The notes under the pieces are model-generated. The model did not search any database, had not been told where the DNA came from, and was given only the letters and a program-made list of their open reading frames with translations. Below, in pieces: positions 1 through 14,600 of a stretch of DNA of 64,000 bases; position 1 is the stretch's first letter, and each line of letters begins with the position of its first letter. A program made the position numbers and the translations under genes. Source of the DNA: Brachypodius melanocephalos (lineage: Eukaryota; Chordata; Aves; Passeriformes; Pycnonotidae); NCBI GenBank assembly GCA_013398615.1, contig VZSR01002355.1:592977-656976 (forward strand), given 5' to 3'.

Positions 1-3000
1 GAAATTCTCATTCTGATGAAAGAATCGGAGATTTATCCACCTGCCATGTCTACAGAGCAGTATCTGCCGTAAGATGAGAGGCAAAAATAGCAGTAGTATG
101 CATATGAGATGCAAATCAAGTTTTTTAACTATCAAATACGTACGAATATAAACCATGTGCTAATACCTACCTGCTAAGGTTTTACACTCAAGAGGACACT
201 TGATGTTTATCTATTTTTTAATTGGTTATGAATGCAGTATTACCCTTGCAGCTATCGTATTTCTCTTCTCCTCATCCATTTACTTTTTTGTTGTTGTTTT
301 AAAATTACACATTCCTGGGTGTCTGCCTAAGGGAATTTGGACGTCCTCAAAGAATGGGGGATGCTTAGGTCTGTCTCAGCAAAGGGAAATAAGATGTGGT
401 TTTGCTGAAAATGGCTTTAGAGAAAACAAAAGGATTGGAGAGGAATCTGAAGTATTAAAACCCATGTAAGTCCAGCTCCCTGTTGTGAATTCAGCAGCAG
501 TTTACAGGCAGTTTTGGTCTGTGTCTTGCCCTCGTTTTCTAAAATAATTTGTATTTGTATTTATGTTAAACAAATACTAACTTCATCCTGTAAAAATGTT
601 TAAACCTCACAAATGAGCTTCTGTGTAAATACTGTTGGATAAACAATACTCAAAGAAGTCAAGACACTGTAAGAAATAATTGGAGCTGATGGCTTCAGCC
701 ATGAAATGCTTTTGCCAGGGGCAAATAAATTAATAACCTTGCTGTTGTGCTGTACCATCTCTAATGAAAAACGCTTCTCTTCACTATTTATTTAGACACA
801 TGCAATGAGAACATGAAGGCGGGGTTGCTCTAAAATCCGCTGCAGGAAGCTAACAGAGCCAACACATTGGGATCTAAGGCTTGGTTCTGATGTTGTGTTC
901 TTGTACGTGTTTCCAGCTCTACATACGTGAGATAAGAAGCAAGACAGCTCAATTCTCCAGCAGAAATTTTACCACTTGGCTTGAGAGATAGCAAGGCATT
1001 CATTACTTCACTGTCATTCCTATATCCTGCCTCCTTGAAAATTTTATTTGAGGGAGGTACTTCAGATGTACTCTGAGGATTTACTGTGCTAAATGTACTT
1101 TCAAGCCATAGGTGTATGGCCTTTGTTTCTAAATACTGTTACACATGTCCCACAGGTTGTGTTCCCTCTTGTAGCACAGACCCCATCTGGAAATGCTTCC
1201 AGTTGCACACAGTTCCTATTCCTGAGTTGGATACATTCAACAGAATGGCCAAGACAAATAGGAGGAAGCAGAGACTTTTAAAAATAAACAAATGGAGCAC
1301 AAGACAGTTCTCAGCTTTGCGCCACTTGTTCAAGGCCAGCTACACAACTGAATTAACAGCGTTTTTGCCAGACATCTGAGCAATCTCTGCCCGTTCATTT
1401 ACTCCTGTTTCCAGTGGAATATTTACCAGGCTCTCGGTTCTGTGGAAAGGACAATGCAATTTCACCTCTGGATGCTGCCCATCCCCCGCGGTCAGCTCTT
1501 TTCTTTGCGCTCCTTCGCAGCCTGGAACAGCTCTGGCCTTCAGGGCCAACGGCACAAATGCAATCATCCCATCTCTCCGGTTACTTCCCACTCTCCTGTG
1601 AGAATATCCTGAGCCATGTGCTGTCAGCACCAGCAGGCCTGCAGTCCCTGGAAGCATGTCAATTAGCTCAGGGTCAAAGAACACCAAATTCTCTTTTCCC
1701 AAACGCTGGCCACAATGAGACCTGGCAAGTGACAGCTCTCACAATCCCATCCCAATCCATGCCCACATCTCACCGTGACGGCCAGGAGCTGCAGGTTCTA
1801 AGACAGCAGGTTTTTCACTTTAACTTCTTTTCACCGTGGATCAGTGCAGATCATGAGTGAAGGCACTGTCCATTTTTAAAGGTGTGTGTTTCCCTGCTTT
1901 AGTACTTAACTCCTTAAACACAATTCCGCACAGGGAAGGGACAGCCCGTGTGAGCATGAAGGAATGACTCCCTGAGACTGTCAGCATTGCTCACAGATGG
2001 AGCAGAGCTGTCACCAAGGCAAATGAGACTTAAATCCCAGCTGAGAGCCCAGGAATTCCCCAAACTCCCTCATCCAGGAGACAGATGATGAACCAGTTCC
2101 CCACTCGCCTGCTTAGCCACATCGTGGAGAAGATAATCCTTTCAAAAGACAGGTTTTGTATTAAACAGCTCCAAGCTTCAGACACACCCAACTGGCTTAG
2201 TAAATCTCATCAAGGACCTATAGCTGGGACTAGAGGTGCTCAGAGGTGGGGTTTGCATGTATTTCATTTTTTTTTCCCTGAAAAAGGCAATATTTCACTG
2301 CCATAGAGGCTAATGAAAAAAGACCCAGGTGCCAGAGCATGCCTTGTTCACTTCAGTAAGCAGAGCACCAGTTTGGGACTTTTGAACACTGCCCTGTGAC
2401 AAGGCTCTTGCATCTTTCTCCAGAAACCCTCTGCTTAGCTTAGGGCAACGTAGATTGTAGAGGAAAAATCAATCAAAATAAAATCACACTAAAATACCAA
2501 CAGAGAAGATCAAATTCAATTTTGGCACCCAGAGCCAAACTCGGAAATATTAGCAGAGGTTTTGGCTCTCTTTCAGATTATTTAGACAGTAGCACTGACT
2601 CTGCAACTACATTTTTCAGGACGGCAAAGTAGTTATTATCTCTCCCTCTTTTATTCACATTTGTCACAGCAGCTTCCAGTCAAGCACAGAAACGTTACAC
2701 AAGATAAATGTGACTGAGCAAATCTGAAATGCGGCATCGCTTTTTTTCCCCTTTCGAGATAAAGACAAAAAAAGGTTAATGGAAGATTAACTTGATTAAT
2801 AAAAACATCTGCAGGCTCAAAGCTGAAAAAAGCAGAACTCCTCCTTTGATCCTTTCACTAGGAACTGTATCAATATGGACTGATAAATGTTCCATTTTTC
2901 CAACAAAGTAACATGAAGGAAACAGCTGAGATACACCTTGTTACGTATGCAGAGAACCTCGTAAAAAAACACAGATGACCTAGAAATGTAATATTGTGTT

Positions 3001-6000
3001 AATGAGGAACTATGACTGATTAATACTCATGATACTGGAAAGCAGTAGGAGAAATATTTCAACACTGGCACTGTCCAAGCCAATTGAGGAAACTCACCTG
3101 ATCACACTGACCCCCAAAAGAGGAAAGCAGATCAGGGATTTCCAGCTAATGGCTTTCCTAACTGAAAGTGAAAAGGTAGGAAAAGCTCAAGGCTGTCAGA
3201 CTGCACCACAGATTTCCATCCATGTACAGGAAGGTCAAATGGGTTTCCTACATCAGGTGCTAAGAGCAGCGTTCAAGGAATAATGCAGTTAATGCCTGAG
3301 CTCTGACCATCTGAGTACCCTTCAGAATCCTCTCTCAGGTTTGCAGAAAAGCACTGAACAGTCCCTATAACATCTTATGGCAGTTCTCCAAATGATGCCT
3401 GGGACTGACAGCATCCATAAGGCTTGAAATACAGTGGCCTGGTAGAAGAGGTGGACATAACTCCTGTCCCTTTCAGCAAAGGCCATGAGTGCCTCAAGGA
3501 TGCCTGCTTCCTCTCCTTTTACCTTCTCCATGGAGACAGGCACTCCTTATGCCTATTATGTCCATATTCTGTTTTATGCCCCAGATAAAATATTGCTAAT
3601 GTGATCTTCAGGGAAGCACAACAGCCACACCAATGTCATAGCTAACATGCCATGATTGAGAGGAAACATAAATATGCTTTCAGGGCTTTTCTGGACATCA
3701 CCTGTTCCAGCTGACTTGGGTGAACATTCTTCACCCATATATTGGATAAACTATACTGGTATTTTTCGATCATGCACGATGCTGATTAAGCATACTATGG
3801 ACTAAATCATAGCAAAAGGTGTGGGGTCGTAAAAGGATAATGACAAGAGAGCACTGAAACCAAGAATTCCTGCAGACAGGTAACAACACACAGTAATTTT
3901 CATCTGTTTGCTGGAGATCAGCACCTACGTTCTCACCACGTATTTTATATTTTACCCGTGTTTTCCCTTTTCCCTCCATTCTTGCACCACCAATTCTCAA
4001 GCGATGTTTTTGGTCAGCATGCACCAGTAACTACATTCCTCCACGTGGAATTCCTGCACATGCATTTCCCTGGCATATCCTGACAGGCTGCCCGTGCACC
4101 AACTATTTCATTTCAACTGTTCCACCTGCTGTCTACAAAATAACCACTACCTCCAATTTTAAAAAGACCCAATTATTATTGCCCACCTTCAGCCTCCATT
4201 ACACCCAGGAGGGTCTGCGTGATGTCTTTCACAGGAACAGGCTCTGGCCAACAGAGCACTCTTGAAAATCCCCTCCTCAGCAACAGGAGGGAAGCCACTA
4301 TAATCACATTAAGGGAGATCAGAAACATATAAACAGTGTTAGCCAGCTCTTTGCCAAATTAAGACCCCCACCCAGCAAAAACGATAGAGAGACCGACCTC
4401 TGCCCCATGTGGAGATGATCACAGGAGTGAGGGCAGCATCTCTAAATAAATCCTTATGCACCCTCCACAAAGACTGCACAAGGCAGTGCAGAGAACAAAA
4501 AGGAGCCACAGCAGCACTTTGTTCCATGTTCTTCCACGAATATATTCTCTTTTGTTTGAAAACATTCAGGTCTTCTTTGCCTTCTCATTACTTGCTCTCA
4601 GATCACCAAGAAAGAGACAATAATTAAATCTGCAGATGAAGTCATATTATAAGAATTTAGCATTAATACAGAAGGACAAATATTCCTGCTGTTGCCTGTT
4701 TTTCTGCTAATTGTACTGATTTGGGGTTTTTTCCTGGCCAAAAAAAGAGTAGGATTCACACAAACAGTGGAAACCATCCTCCAAGCAGCACAATATTCCA
4801 TTAGCAAAGCAAGGCTTCCTAAGCGGTGATAATGTACAACAGAGCACGGCAGTCATCGGTGGAAGCTGCTGCTGCAGCGATGGCATTGCTTGGAAAACAT
4901 TTCCTTCCCCTCTGGCAGGCTGTGTTCATGCTGTGAGCTGAACAACCCAGTTTCAGTTGGGAATTCTGCCCGCAGGAAAGGCACGTATCACACAAAGGGA
5001 TAAACGAAACCTCCATTTTCTGTCCGAAAACAAACCTCATGGGGAAACTTTCACCCTTTGCACAGAGCTCACTGTGGGCAGCCCTCGGTTGTGTAAACAG
5101 GGGGTGCAGTGGCATTTCGGCTGCCCCGGGCCACGTCTCCTTGTCTCCATGGGGCTGACAAATGAGCCAGGACCTCGTGCCCTTCTGGGCAAAGGCAGGC
5201 CCGAGTGAGTTGTCCTGGGGCATCCTCCAGAGCACAGCAGGGATAAATGCTCAGGAAAGCAAATCCCACCCACAGTGCATGACTTGCCAGTATCAAGGCC
5301 TGCAGTGTGGGGTCTGCTGCAAGCAATTCATCTTCTTTGCTTTTGGTTATGGAAACAATCTGACCAGAGCAGGTACAGAAAGATGAAGGAGGAAAACAGA
5401 GAATACGGACTGAAGTGTAGAGTCCTGAAATATCCAGGGTATTCGAGGCAAAAGAAATCCTGCCAGCAAGGCTCTCCTTCCCAGGCATCTGCTCCTGCTA
5501 TTGTCATTCCCATTTGCATTTACTGTTTATCTCACCTTGCAGCTGGAGCAGCATCCAAGTGCTGGACACTGGTAACAGGTGATAATCCCACAGATTTCCT
5601 TCAAGATACTATGGGAAATGAAGTTTTCACTGCCTGGCCCACACTACTCATGGAAGAATGTGCAAGAGTAAGGAGGAGAGCTGGGTGGGGAGGATCTGCT
5701 TCTGATTAGAGAGGAGGGATATTGTGCACTTTGCATGAAGGCTCCAAGACCAGAAACCACCCTCTGCCAGTGCTGGCATCTGCCTCTGAATTTTAATCTT
5801 AGTGACTCCACAGCCACCTAATTGCAGCTGATGTACTTAGGGGCAGCTGATGCTCTGCTCTCCCAACACATGTTCTGTAAACAGCAGTGCTCAGCCATTT
5901 TGGAGGCACTGTGCTCCTCCTGCACTTGGAAAAAAGTCATTCCAGTCAGCACAAAGAATTTGTCTCTTTACTCTTTCTGGGCACAGAGAATGACACTAAC

Positions 6001-9000
6001 GGCTTGAAGATATCAAAAGACTTACTACCTGAGTTAGTTCAGAATGATTGTCTAAGAGCTCACCACGGCTGATAGGCAAAATAAATCAAATTGCAAACAA
6101 TACTGTACAAAGTTCTTCAGTTAAACTGCCAGTTGCATCTGAGAAAACAGGCATTACACGTCTCTATGCCATAAATTCCCAAAAGTTTTCCATTGCTGCT
6201 TTGCAGTGGAAGCTCCACTGAAGCCAGGAACTCAGAGCCATAGCTCCAGCAGGGAGGTGCAATTACACACCTCCCAGTGTAAGCCATGGCTTTCACACTC
6301 ATTTTGCAGCAGCACCAGCGCAGTCACATCCAGCACAGGCAACCAATGAATCACCGGTTCTGTGCTGCACTGGCATCCAGACAACAGGAGCTATCCCACA
6401 GTCAATGGAATCTCAGTTCATTTCAAGAGGAGGATCATGTTTTGGCCCCCTCCAAGGAAACCCCAGAGGGATTTATGTTCCAGAATGGACTCCAAAGCAA
6501 ACACCCAAAGTGATGATGTACTGAATTACTCTCAAACCTGCAAACCACAGCAGATGAAACCGCACAGCCCTTTCCCAGTTTAAGGTCTGAGCAGTGGGAT
6601 TGCTAACTCAGGCCAAGAGCTGGCCTCTGCTCTCCATGGGTCAGTGCTGGTTTATCTACACAGTACTGAGCTGCACATCATGGCTGCTCCAAGCCAGAGC
6701 AACCTTAAAGAGGTTTTGCACTCCTTTTCCAGTTACTTTTGTCCTAACTTTGAGTGCAGGCCTATAAAGAAACCCAAGCAGCAAATGCAGAGGGGTGAAT
6801 GTCATCAAGCAACAAGGCTCAATGGGTAGGCATTCTGCTCTCTTCAAGCCAAGAGATGAGAAACTCAGAGCATGCTGATCTCTAGTAGCGTTAACTACTG
6901 TAGAACGACTCTGTGCATTTTAATATAACTGCAAATGGCACCACAATTCTTGCATGCAACCCCTGATACCATGCAGGAGGAAAACACCAGAAAAATTCTC
7001 AATGGTATTCCAAACATGATTTCATTAAACTCGTATCACCACATGCACGAATGTAATCAACATGATAAAGGAAGCAGCGGTGCCATTAACGCTAAATCTC
7101 CTCAAGCCTGGAGCCACTTTCAGAGGCTCAAGTCGAGTATGTCGATTCCCAGAGGCCAATGTTTGAGGCTACAGCCAGAAAAGGAGAGACATTAGCAGCT
7201 CCAGGTCCCGGTCTGGGCGGAAGGCATGCGAGAACTTTGATGTGGATGCAGCATACACACTGCTCAGTCTCATGTCAGGGTTCCAGTTGGCTTTGCTTCT
7301 GGCTTCACATGCAACACGTGTTCAGTTGTCAGAGGTTTCCCGAGCGTTACCTCGCTGGAACAAGTGACCCCATGAACTTGCACCGCTAATTCAAAAGGAT
7401 TAGCGACATTGGCTCCACATTTCTTTGAACTCCTACTAAAGGATGGGCTGCGGAACAGAAGTACATCCTCCCGTAAAAATAGGAGAAAATAGCCTTTGGT
7501 ATCTGGTGAAAACATGTGTAGCAGCAGGAAGCCTCCTGTTACAAGAGGGAATTACTTCTGATAACGCACAGAACTTTGATCAAACCCCTTTTCTCTGTGG
7601 AAAAACATTGACCCCTATTGTCTTACGCAGTTCCAGTGGCTGAGCAGCTTCAGCTTCAATTACTGCAGCATGGCTTTGATAGCTCACAGAATCAAGCAGC
7701 CACAGTGAATTATTCAGAGTTCTAGATCATAGCTGTTTCCAAAGTATTGCCACTGAACTTCAGGATTTAGGGTATTTAGCAGTCTGCAAACAAGATTTTC
7801 TTGTACTTTAAAGAAATATCTGCCTTTAATTAGAGGATGAACAAATCATGCTCCCTTTTTTTGTTTTAGATTTCTAACGTGTTACCTCCCACTGTAGCAA
7901 CCATTTAATATTTGGTTTCATTTTTCAGATTTGGAACCAGAAAACTCTTAGGAGAACGAACTGAGGAGCAGACAAAAAGCAAATAAAACAGGAAGTGCAG
8001 CACAAAACCAATGTCTCTTTTTAACCTGAAAAGTGTCCCATCTGATTGTTACGACAGCCTTTGCTGTAACGTCAGAAGCAGAGGTTCATAAAGAAACCCG
8101 GGGTCCTTCCTTTGCCGCTTTGGGATTCAGAGCCTTGGGTTATAAAATCAGCTTTTGCAGGGATAGGCAGCCGCCAAACACACTGTAAAGGAAGTGATGC
8201 ACCTGCCTCCCTTTCTCTCTCCTCAGAGTAGCACATACCAAACTGTAACCAACTTTTTTAATCCAGGCCACTCCTCTGCAAAACAGGACAACCAGAGGGC
8301 AAAGCTCAGTCCATATAATAATGTGTATGTTATAAAAGTAAGAAAAAGACCCAACAGAAAATGTACCTTCTCCAAGCACGTGCTGTGCTTTATAAAATTG
8401 CTCGTGGTTTCCAGCTCTTGTTTCTCTCTTCTTGAGCTGCAGAGAAGACCACTTGTCTTATTATATGTGTACAGCCCTTAGCTCAGCTGCCAAGGACCTC
8501 CAGGCTTTACTGAAATGTAGAAGACAAATAAGATAATGGAGCACACACACTCAGGGTCAATCTCAGCAAATCTCCAGATCAAGTATCTTCCTTGAAACAA
8601 TCAGCCCTTTAAAAGCAGCACACAGCTTTTTGCTGAGATTCGTAACATTTGTTTTATATATAGAAAGATGGGTGGTGGTGGTGTGAAAATTAACTAAGTG
8701 TCGTGTCACTCCAAGAATCTGACACTAAAAAATACAATATACTGTTATCCTATAAATCTAACCCAGGCTGGAAACTGGCCAGTGCTGCACCATTTGAAAT
8801 TCAGTTTGCATATTGTCACTTATTTTAAATCTAAGGGTAACAATATATATCAAAAGCAGATTATTCCCATATGGGGAAAATAAAATAAAGGAAAAATAAT
8901 TACAAAAACATAGCCAAATCCTAAGTTAAACCAAATCCTAATAATAATCTCCAGGCAACCATTAATTATGTGGTGTCCTCAGTCAATCGAAAAGCCACTG

Positions 9001-12000
9001 CTGCATCTGTGGCCTGGGGGACAGGCATGGGAGAGATGGGAGAGCTCTGTTGATCAAATAATCCACAACACTTAATGCAAATTTAATATGACATAGTTTA
9101 TTTGGGCAGATATTACAGGCTGAGGGTGCTGTTTAGCCCTGTGGCACACAGCAGCTGTACAGTACTTGTCAAGTGCTTTCTCACCACCTACCCTGAGGTC
9201 CTGCTGGCACAAAACACCCAAGGCCAAGCCATGTCTGAAAGGATTCAGAGCCTCTGCACCCCTCACTCACCCACTGAAGGGTCACCAAACACTAAAGAAC
9301 ATCTCCACTGAAGGTGATATGGCCATTAATTTTAATGACAGCACAAGAAACTGCGAGGAGCATGTGCCCTGCGATTCTGTTGAGTTCATAAGAAATTTGA
9401 AGTTTCCATCTGCACACTATTTACTGAAACAAGGCAGCACAGCACCCTCCCTTCCCCTTCAGCTAAGAACACGAAATACAAATCATAGCGTGGCTGTTCC
9501 ATCCATCAATAATTCACATGTAGGGCAGTATCAATCTGCTGGGTGATGCTGAGCAATCTTTTATGGGTCAGCAATGTCTGTGTCCCTTCTGCTGGGTCAC
9601 AGAAACAGATCTCCTGCTAATAAAAAGTCAACATAAATCTTTTCGACCCCGTGCGTACGTTAGCTTGCACACCATCCACAGCAAGAGCTGAGAGTTTCAT
9701 TTTGTGGTTGGTTTTCTGAATTCAAATTTTACCTGGATGCAATTTCCTTCAAAAACTTTCCAACAAGATAAACTTCCTCAAGAAATCTCAGTTTAAAACA
9801 AGCACAGGATGACTCTTAAAACTGTTAACAAACATTTCAGACTTGTATCAGATCACTCGCTATTCTTAGGGGAGTTTAACACTTGAAAATGGCAGAACTT
9901 CTAAGAAATAGCTGCAGAGTCTCCTGACCGGCTGCATCCTCCTGAAATCTTGCTGAGTTTTGCAACTTTTGCCTTTCTACAGTGAGATAAAACTGAAGAA
10001 CACCATTGAAGAGAAAGGAGTTTGTCTTGAATGCACTGGCATTGAAACTATAGTTTGATAAAAAGTATCAAGCAGGTTCTGTAAATGATTATGTTCCCAT
10101 GAGTTTACTGGATGATGAGTTTGCCTATCACCAGATGTGATTTACCGCTTTTATCTCGCCAGGTACCAATTGCTACGCAAATTTCTAAGCTTCATGCCTG
10201 ACTGCACAAGGAAGATGGATTTTGAATCACCCACAAGGCCCAGAGCAGAGCACTCATCCCCTTCTCCACTCAGAAACACAAATGGGAGCACACAACCTAT
10301 GTGGAAGGCAGTGCTGTTTGCATTTCTAACATCAGACTAACACACTGAGAAATGCAACCACAAACAGCAGCCCTGAACAGGCGAGAAAGAACACAGTCAG
10401 CCTCCCAGATATTCCTTCAGACGACACAGAACTTAAATTACTCAAAAAGCTTCTCACTGCAGACTTGTCACTGGGATCTAGTTCAAATGTAAACAACCAT
10501 TGGAAATTCGGTTTGTTTTTCCTCTTCCTGTGTTATGCAACGTACTCAAGTTACACAAGGCTGTTTTTTCAGCTGGATCACAACATGGTAGCACATTTGC
10601 AGACCAGTGCTGATGTTTCATTAATGATCTCCATAACAAGAAGATCATTGTTGTCTTTTATGTAAATGCTGGCTAAGTTACAATCACATTAAAATTTACT
10701 ACATTCTTTTGGATGGCCCAGTATCAGAGAGCAGGTCATGCTTCCTACAAGTAAGGACACTCCAACAATGCACAGGCTATTTTGGGTGAGTGCCTGGTGA
10801 TTAAAAAAGCCACACAGCTAATGAAGTCTGCCAGCAAAAGAGGAAATCTCAGTTGTTCATGTCAAAATAAGAAGAGAACTTGGTTTGCTAGGTGACATTC
10901 AAACTACCCCATATTAAAAAACCCACACTGTGTGCAGCTGAAACTTTTCCCAGTCAAAGAGTCTGAACTAACAGCTGACTCAGAAGAGTTTGAAATTCTA
11001 ACTTTGCCACAGACTTCAAAGCGTGGCCAGGCCAATTCATTATCTCATTCATCATCTATCAACCACAAACTAGAAATAGTATTTGCCTTCATTTTTCTTA
11101 ACTATTCATCTGAACTGTAAGCTCACTGGTTAGGAATAACTAACTAGCTACACTAGAAAGTGACACAGCATCCCAGGCTGTGAGAAACAACGAGCAGAAG
11201 ATCACCGTGCACACATCAAATAAAACTGTAATTCTAAGAGTAACATTTTCAATTGGCCAGTGAGGTTTCATTTCACAAATCTCTAAGGAAATGCATTTTC
11301 CCAAATGAAAATCTTCTAGCATAGTAAAGAACTTTTATCATATTAAGAAAAAAAATTAATGTGGAGTCACAGTTTTAGGCACAAACTAGCAAGAAAATGC
11401 TGACAACACATGGAACACCCAAACGCTGCTCCAAGCTGAAAACAAGGGTTTCGTACCAACTTTTTTATTACAGCTTTGGTACTAACTTTACCAAATAGAA
11501 AAACATGCACAGAAATCCACCCAATGCCCTCCTCACATGTGGACTCTGTCACTCAGACAAGCACCATTTATTCAAACTGGAGATGCTTCAGGGAAAATCC
11601 AGCACAAGACAGAATCAATAAAATATCAGTAGTAAGCAATTAAGATTTCTTTAAAGAAAACAACTACAAAGAAACCACAGCCTTACCAACCTTCAATAAA
11701 TTTTCCACAGAGATTGCCACACAGTGGGCCCCTCCTGGCTGGGTAAAGTGGGCAGCAGGGCAGCAATTCCAGAGGGACACGACACCTCATTCAACACAAT
11801 GCCTCCTCTCACCAACACTTGTGGGTCTCATTTGGCTCCTTCTTTTGGAAATACTGAGATACTGGATAACTACAAGTGTAGCAAGGAACCAAGTATCCTG
11901 GTATTTATCTTCCCAGTTTCTGCTCAGACACACAATCAAAAGCAGCCAGGTCCAAGTGCTCTTCTGAATGAACCTAATGCTGTGGGCTGCCCTCTATTCA

Positions 12001-14250
12001 GGCAGCTCTGAAAATGCTATAAAAATGTGACTGAGGCACCCTGTAATTGAGCAGCTCAGTAAAACAGCTGTATTAGGAAGTGCTACATTGCACCCAAGTT
12101 AAAAACACATCACAGCTTGTGCCACACATACCAGAACACAGCTTCTCTAGGGATCTCAAACTTTGCATCATTACTTACGTTAGAAAAATAAACCCCACTC
12201 CTGCTTCTACCACTCGCAGACACGTTTTACTAGGTCACCTTTTATCCTAGCAATCCACAGCAGTGCACAGCCACTGCAGTGGGAGTTTGAGCAGGGATCA
12301 AGATCTGACAGGTGTCTCTGGAAAAAGCCTGCAGAAACACTGGGAAAAATATTGGTTCAAGTTGTGAAATCAGCAGGGAATACACCACTCATTTTGCACA
12401 TTTGTTTTTCTGCAAGTGGAGGGATGCATCTTTCCAGATTTCTTGGAGAAAGATCTAAACACAGAGAAAAATGGACAGGAAAGGAAGGGTTGAGAAGGTG
12501 ACACGGAACAGCAGCAATGACCTGAAGGGAAAAGGCAAAGAGGGAAAAAAATGCTAAGAGGAAAAACAGATTTTGTATCATTCCTAATTCTTCTCCAAGA
12601 ATTCTACTAAAATAAAAGATTCAGTGGATTTGAGAACACAACGGCAAAATATTCCAAGGAAACACTTCTGACATTTGCCAGGACTTTTGCAATGGCTAAA
12701 ACTCCATTTTCCTCTATTTCACACGAAAAAACATCTCAACTTAGATGAAAGTATGAGCTCCTTGTGCCTCTCATTTGCATACAGCTGGACTCTGAGGTAT
12801 TCTCTCCTCAGTTTACACACTCTACCCTGCAAAGCCTCACCTTTTAACTATTTCTGCTGCAGAACAGTAACATGCTTGCAGTCTGCTGCTAGCACACCCT
12901 CACCATTATTCCAGCAGCAGCACAGCAACAAGAATGCTGTGAGGAAACAATCCAGCCTCCTCAAAATTTGTGTTCCAAAAGCAAGTACGGCTCAATGAAG
13001 GTACCAAAAAAAACAAATCCATCATTCGTGGCCACAGAGGAAGCGCAGTTCTTGTCTAGGGAGATCTAAATTGTGAGCCACTGCCAGGGATTCTAGTGAA
13101 AGGAAACACAGGATCCATTAGCAGCTCTTCTCTTTTCCCCTGCTCACTTCTCCACTTAGTTATCTATTCTGTTCCGCCACTGAATCGCTCCAGAGGCTGG
13201 TGCAAATCGGATGGAACCAGCTGGGCTCACAGAGGCCCCAGGTTTCTGCAGCTCCTGTTTCACTCAATGCAAGATGCAAATGTTTGGATGATTGGCCAAC
13301 AGGGCAATTAACTGCCCTGTGCTTTAGTTCCCCACTCTAGAAAGTGGGAGCAGTTTACCTCCTCCTTTTCTCACATGGGGACACCTGTTCTTCTGCAGCA
13401 GTGGAGAGGTGAGAAAGCAAGACAAGGAAGCAGTCAGGGGACTTCTTCAGGAGTAACAGGGATGCGAACACTATCTGAGCCAGCCCGATAATCACAAGGC
13501 AACGGGAGCGGATCTAAATCACACCTGGGTGGGAGGTGGCCCTGCCCACAAATGTGACGGTCCTAGCAGGTTCTGCTCAGCAGCTCTTTTTGCTGTAACA
13601 ATATTATTGCACCACAGTGAAATATTTTGGCCTCACTCCAGTAATAACCGAGGCAGGCAATTGTTCTGGAAGAAAAGTTTGCTCAATGTGATGGAAGCAG
13701 GCACTGCCTACTGGAGAGAAAATTCAGCAGAAATCTCTCTCTGTTCCGGTATTCTGGACTGAGCCTAGACTTCCCACCCTGCTGTCAAAAAAAGGAATAC
13801 TCTGCAAGCAGGACCTTAGCAGCAGACAGTGGTTTGAATATATGTTGCCTTGGTCTGGCACACTGCCTGTTAAAACAGCTACACCTTTTCTTACAGCCAT
13901 AAGACTTTCTGGCTTTCCTCTAACTCAGATAAATTCACCTAAAACAAAGCACAGAGTGCAAATCAGACCTAGTCAGAGTGCAGAGATTTTACTGCTGGAA
14001 TCTCCTGAGCATCTTAGGAACCCTGAACACGCCAGCCTAGGAGTGCAACATAAATAACAAAAACATTCTGATAATGAGACTGTCAAGCAGAAAACCTAAC
14101 AGAACACCCTTAAGTACTCCAATGCACTTTAGGTGTATGTGCATAAGCCCTTTGGCAGCCAGTGTACCGAAAAGAAAACATCAATAGTTGCAGAGGCAGA
14201 AGGCAGACAAGGCTTGGGCAGATAATGCTCCAAGGAGACTCTGACTTCCT
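1..14250. other. sequence 3' of PRDM5, no gene recognised
   Basis: AT-rich, repeat-poor sequence with only short open frames. Patches at 1410..1860 and 4820..5290 are richer in G+C and carry open frames of 120-148 codons on both strands. Open frames on opposite strands in one GC-rich patch are usually chance, and I see no domain motif or splice structure in them. Confidence 0.6.
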
Positions 14251-14600
14251 GGCTCGTCACTGACACTGTCACCCTATAAAGCCACGCCGGGCAGCAGCTA
14301 AGGAAGGGCAGTTATTCACCACTAACTCGGGAAAGGGAAAGAAATGAATGAGCTTTCCCAGGCTGCAGCAGTCCCAGATTGTCTCTCAAAGGGCTGCATC
14401 AATTACTGTCACTTATTTGTCAGCAGCGTGCGGTGATTAATCGGCGGGATGCGCATTTTTGCGCGCCTTACGTCAGACGCGGCTCCGCTCCCCCGTCTGT
14501 TCTCACCCGTGTTGGAGACCAGAACGTCCCACACCACGGACCTTGTCAAGGCTGGATTAATGTCCCACCACGGACCCAAGCTAAAACAACTTAAAGCCCT
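14251..14600. promoter_or_regulatory. CpG-dense patch with CRE-like and TATA-like sites
   Basis: About 18 CpGs occur in the 160 bp from 14421 to 14580, in a region otherwise poor in CpG. It contains TTACGTCAG (CREB/ATF-like, 14468..14476), GATTAATC at 14434 and the homeodomain-type core GGATTAA at 14553. A plus-strand CTATAAAG near 14274 is followed by GC-rich sequence. No open frame or exon is clearly attached, so this could be an enhancer or a promoter; function is inferred only from motifs. Confidence 0.35.
14526..14576 (+). repeat. short direct duplication within the CpG patch
   Basis: GTCCCACACCACGGACC at 14526..14542 recurs as GTCCCACCACGGACC at 14562..14576, differing by a 2-bp deletion. 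Confidence 0.7.

Noticed and set aside
1340..1860. Open frames of 120 and 148 codons on opposite strands
   Set aside because: Same reasoning: GC-rich stretch, both strands open, no motif.
4819..5488. Overlapping 138- and 139-codon minus-strand frames
   Set aside because: Two frames open at once in a GC-rich patch, each lacking domain motifs, suggests a chance shortage of stops.
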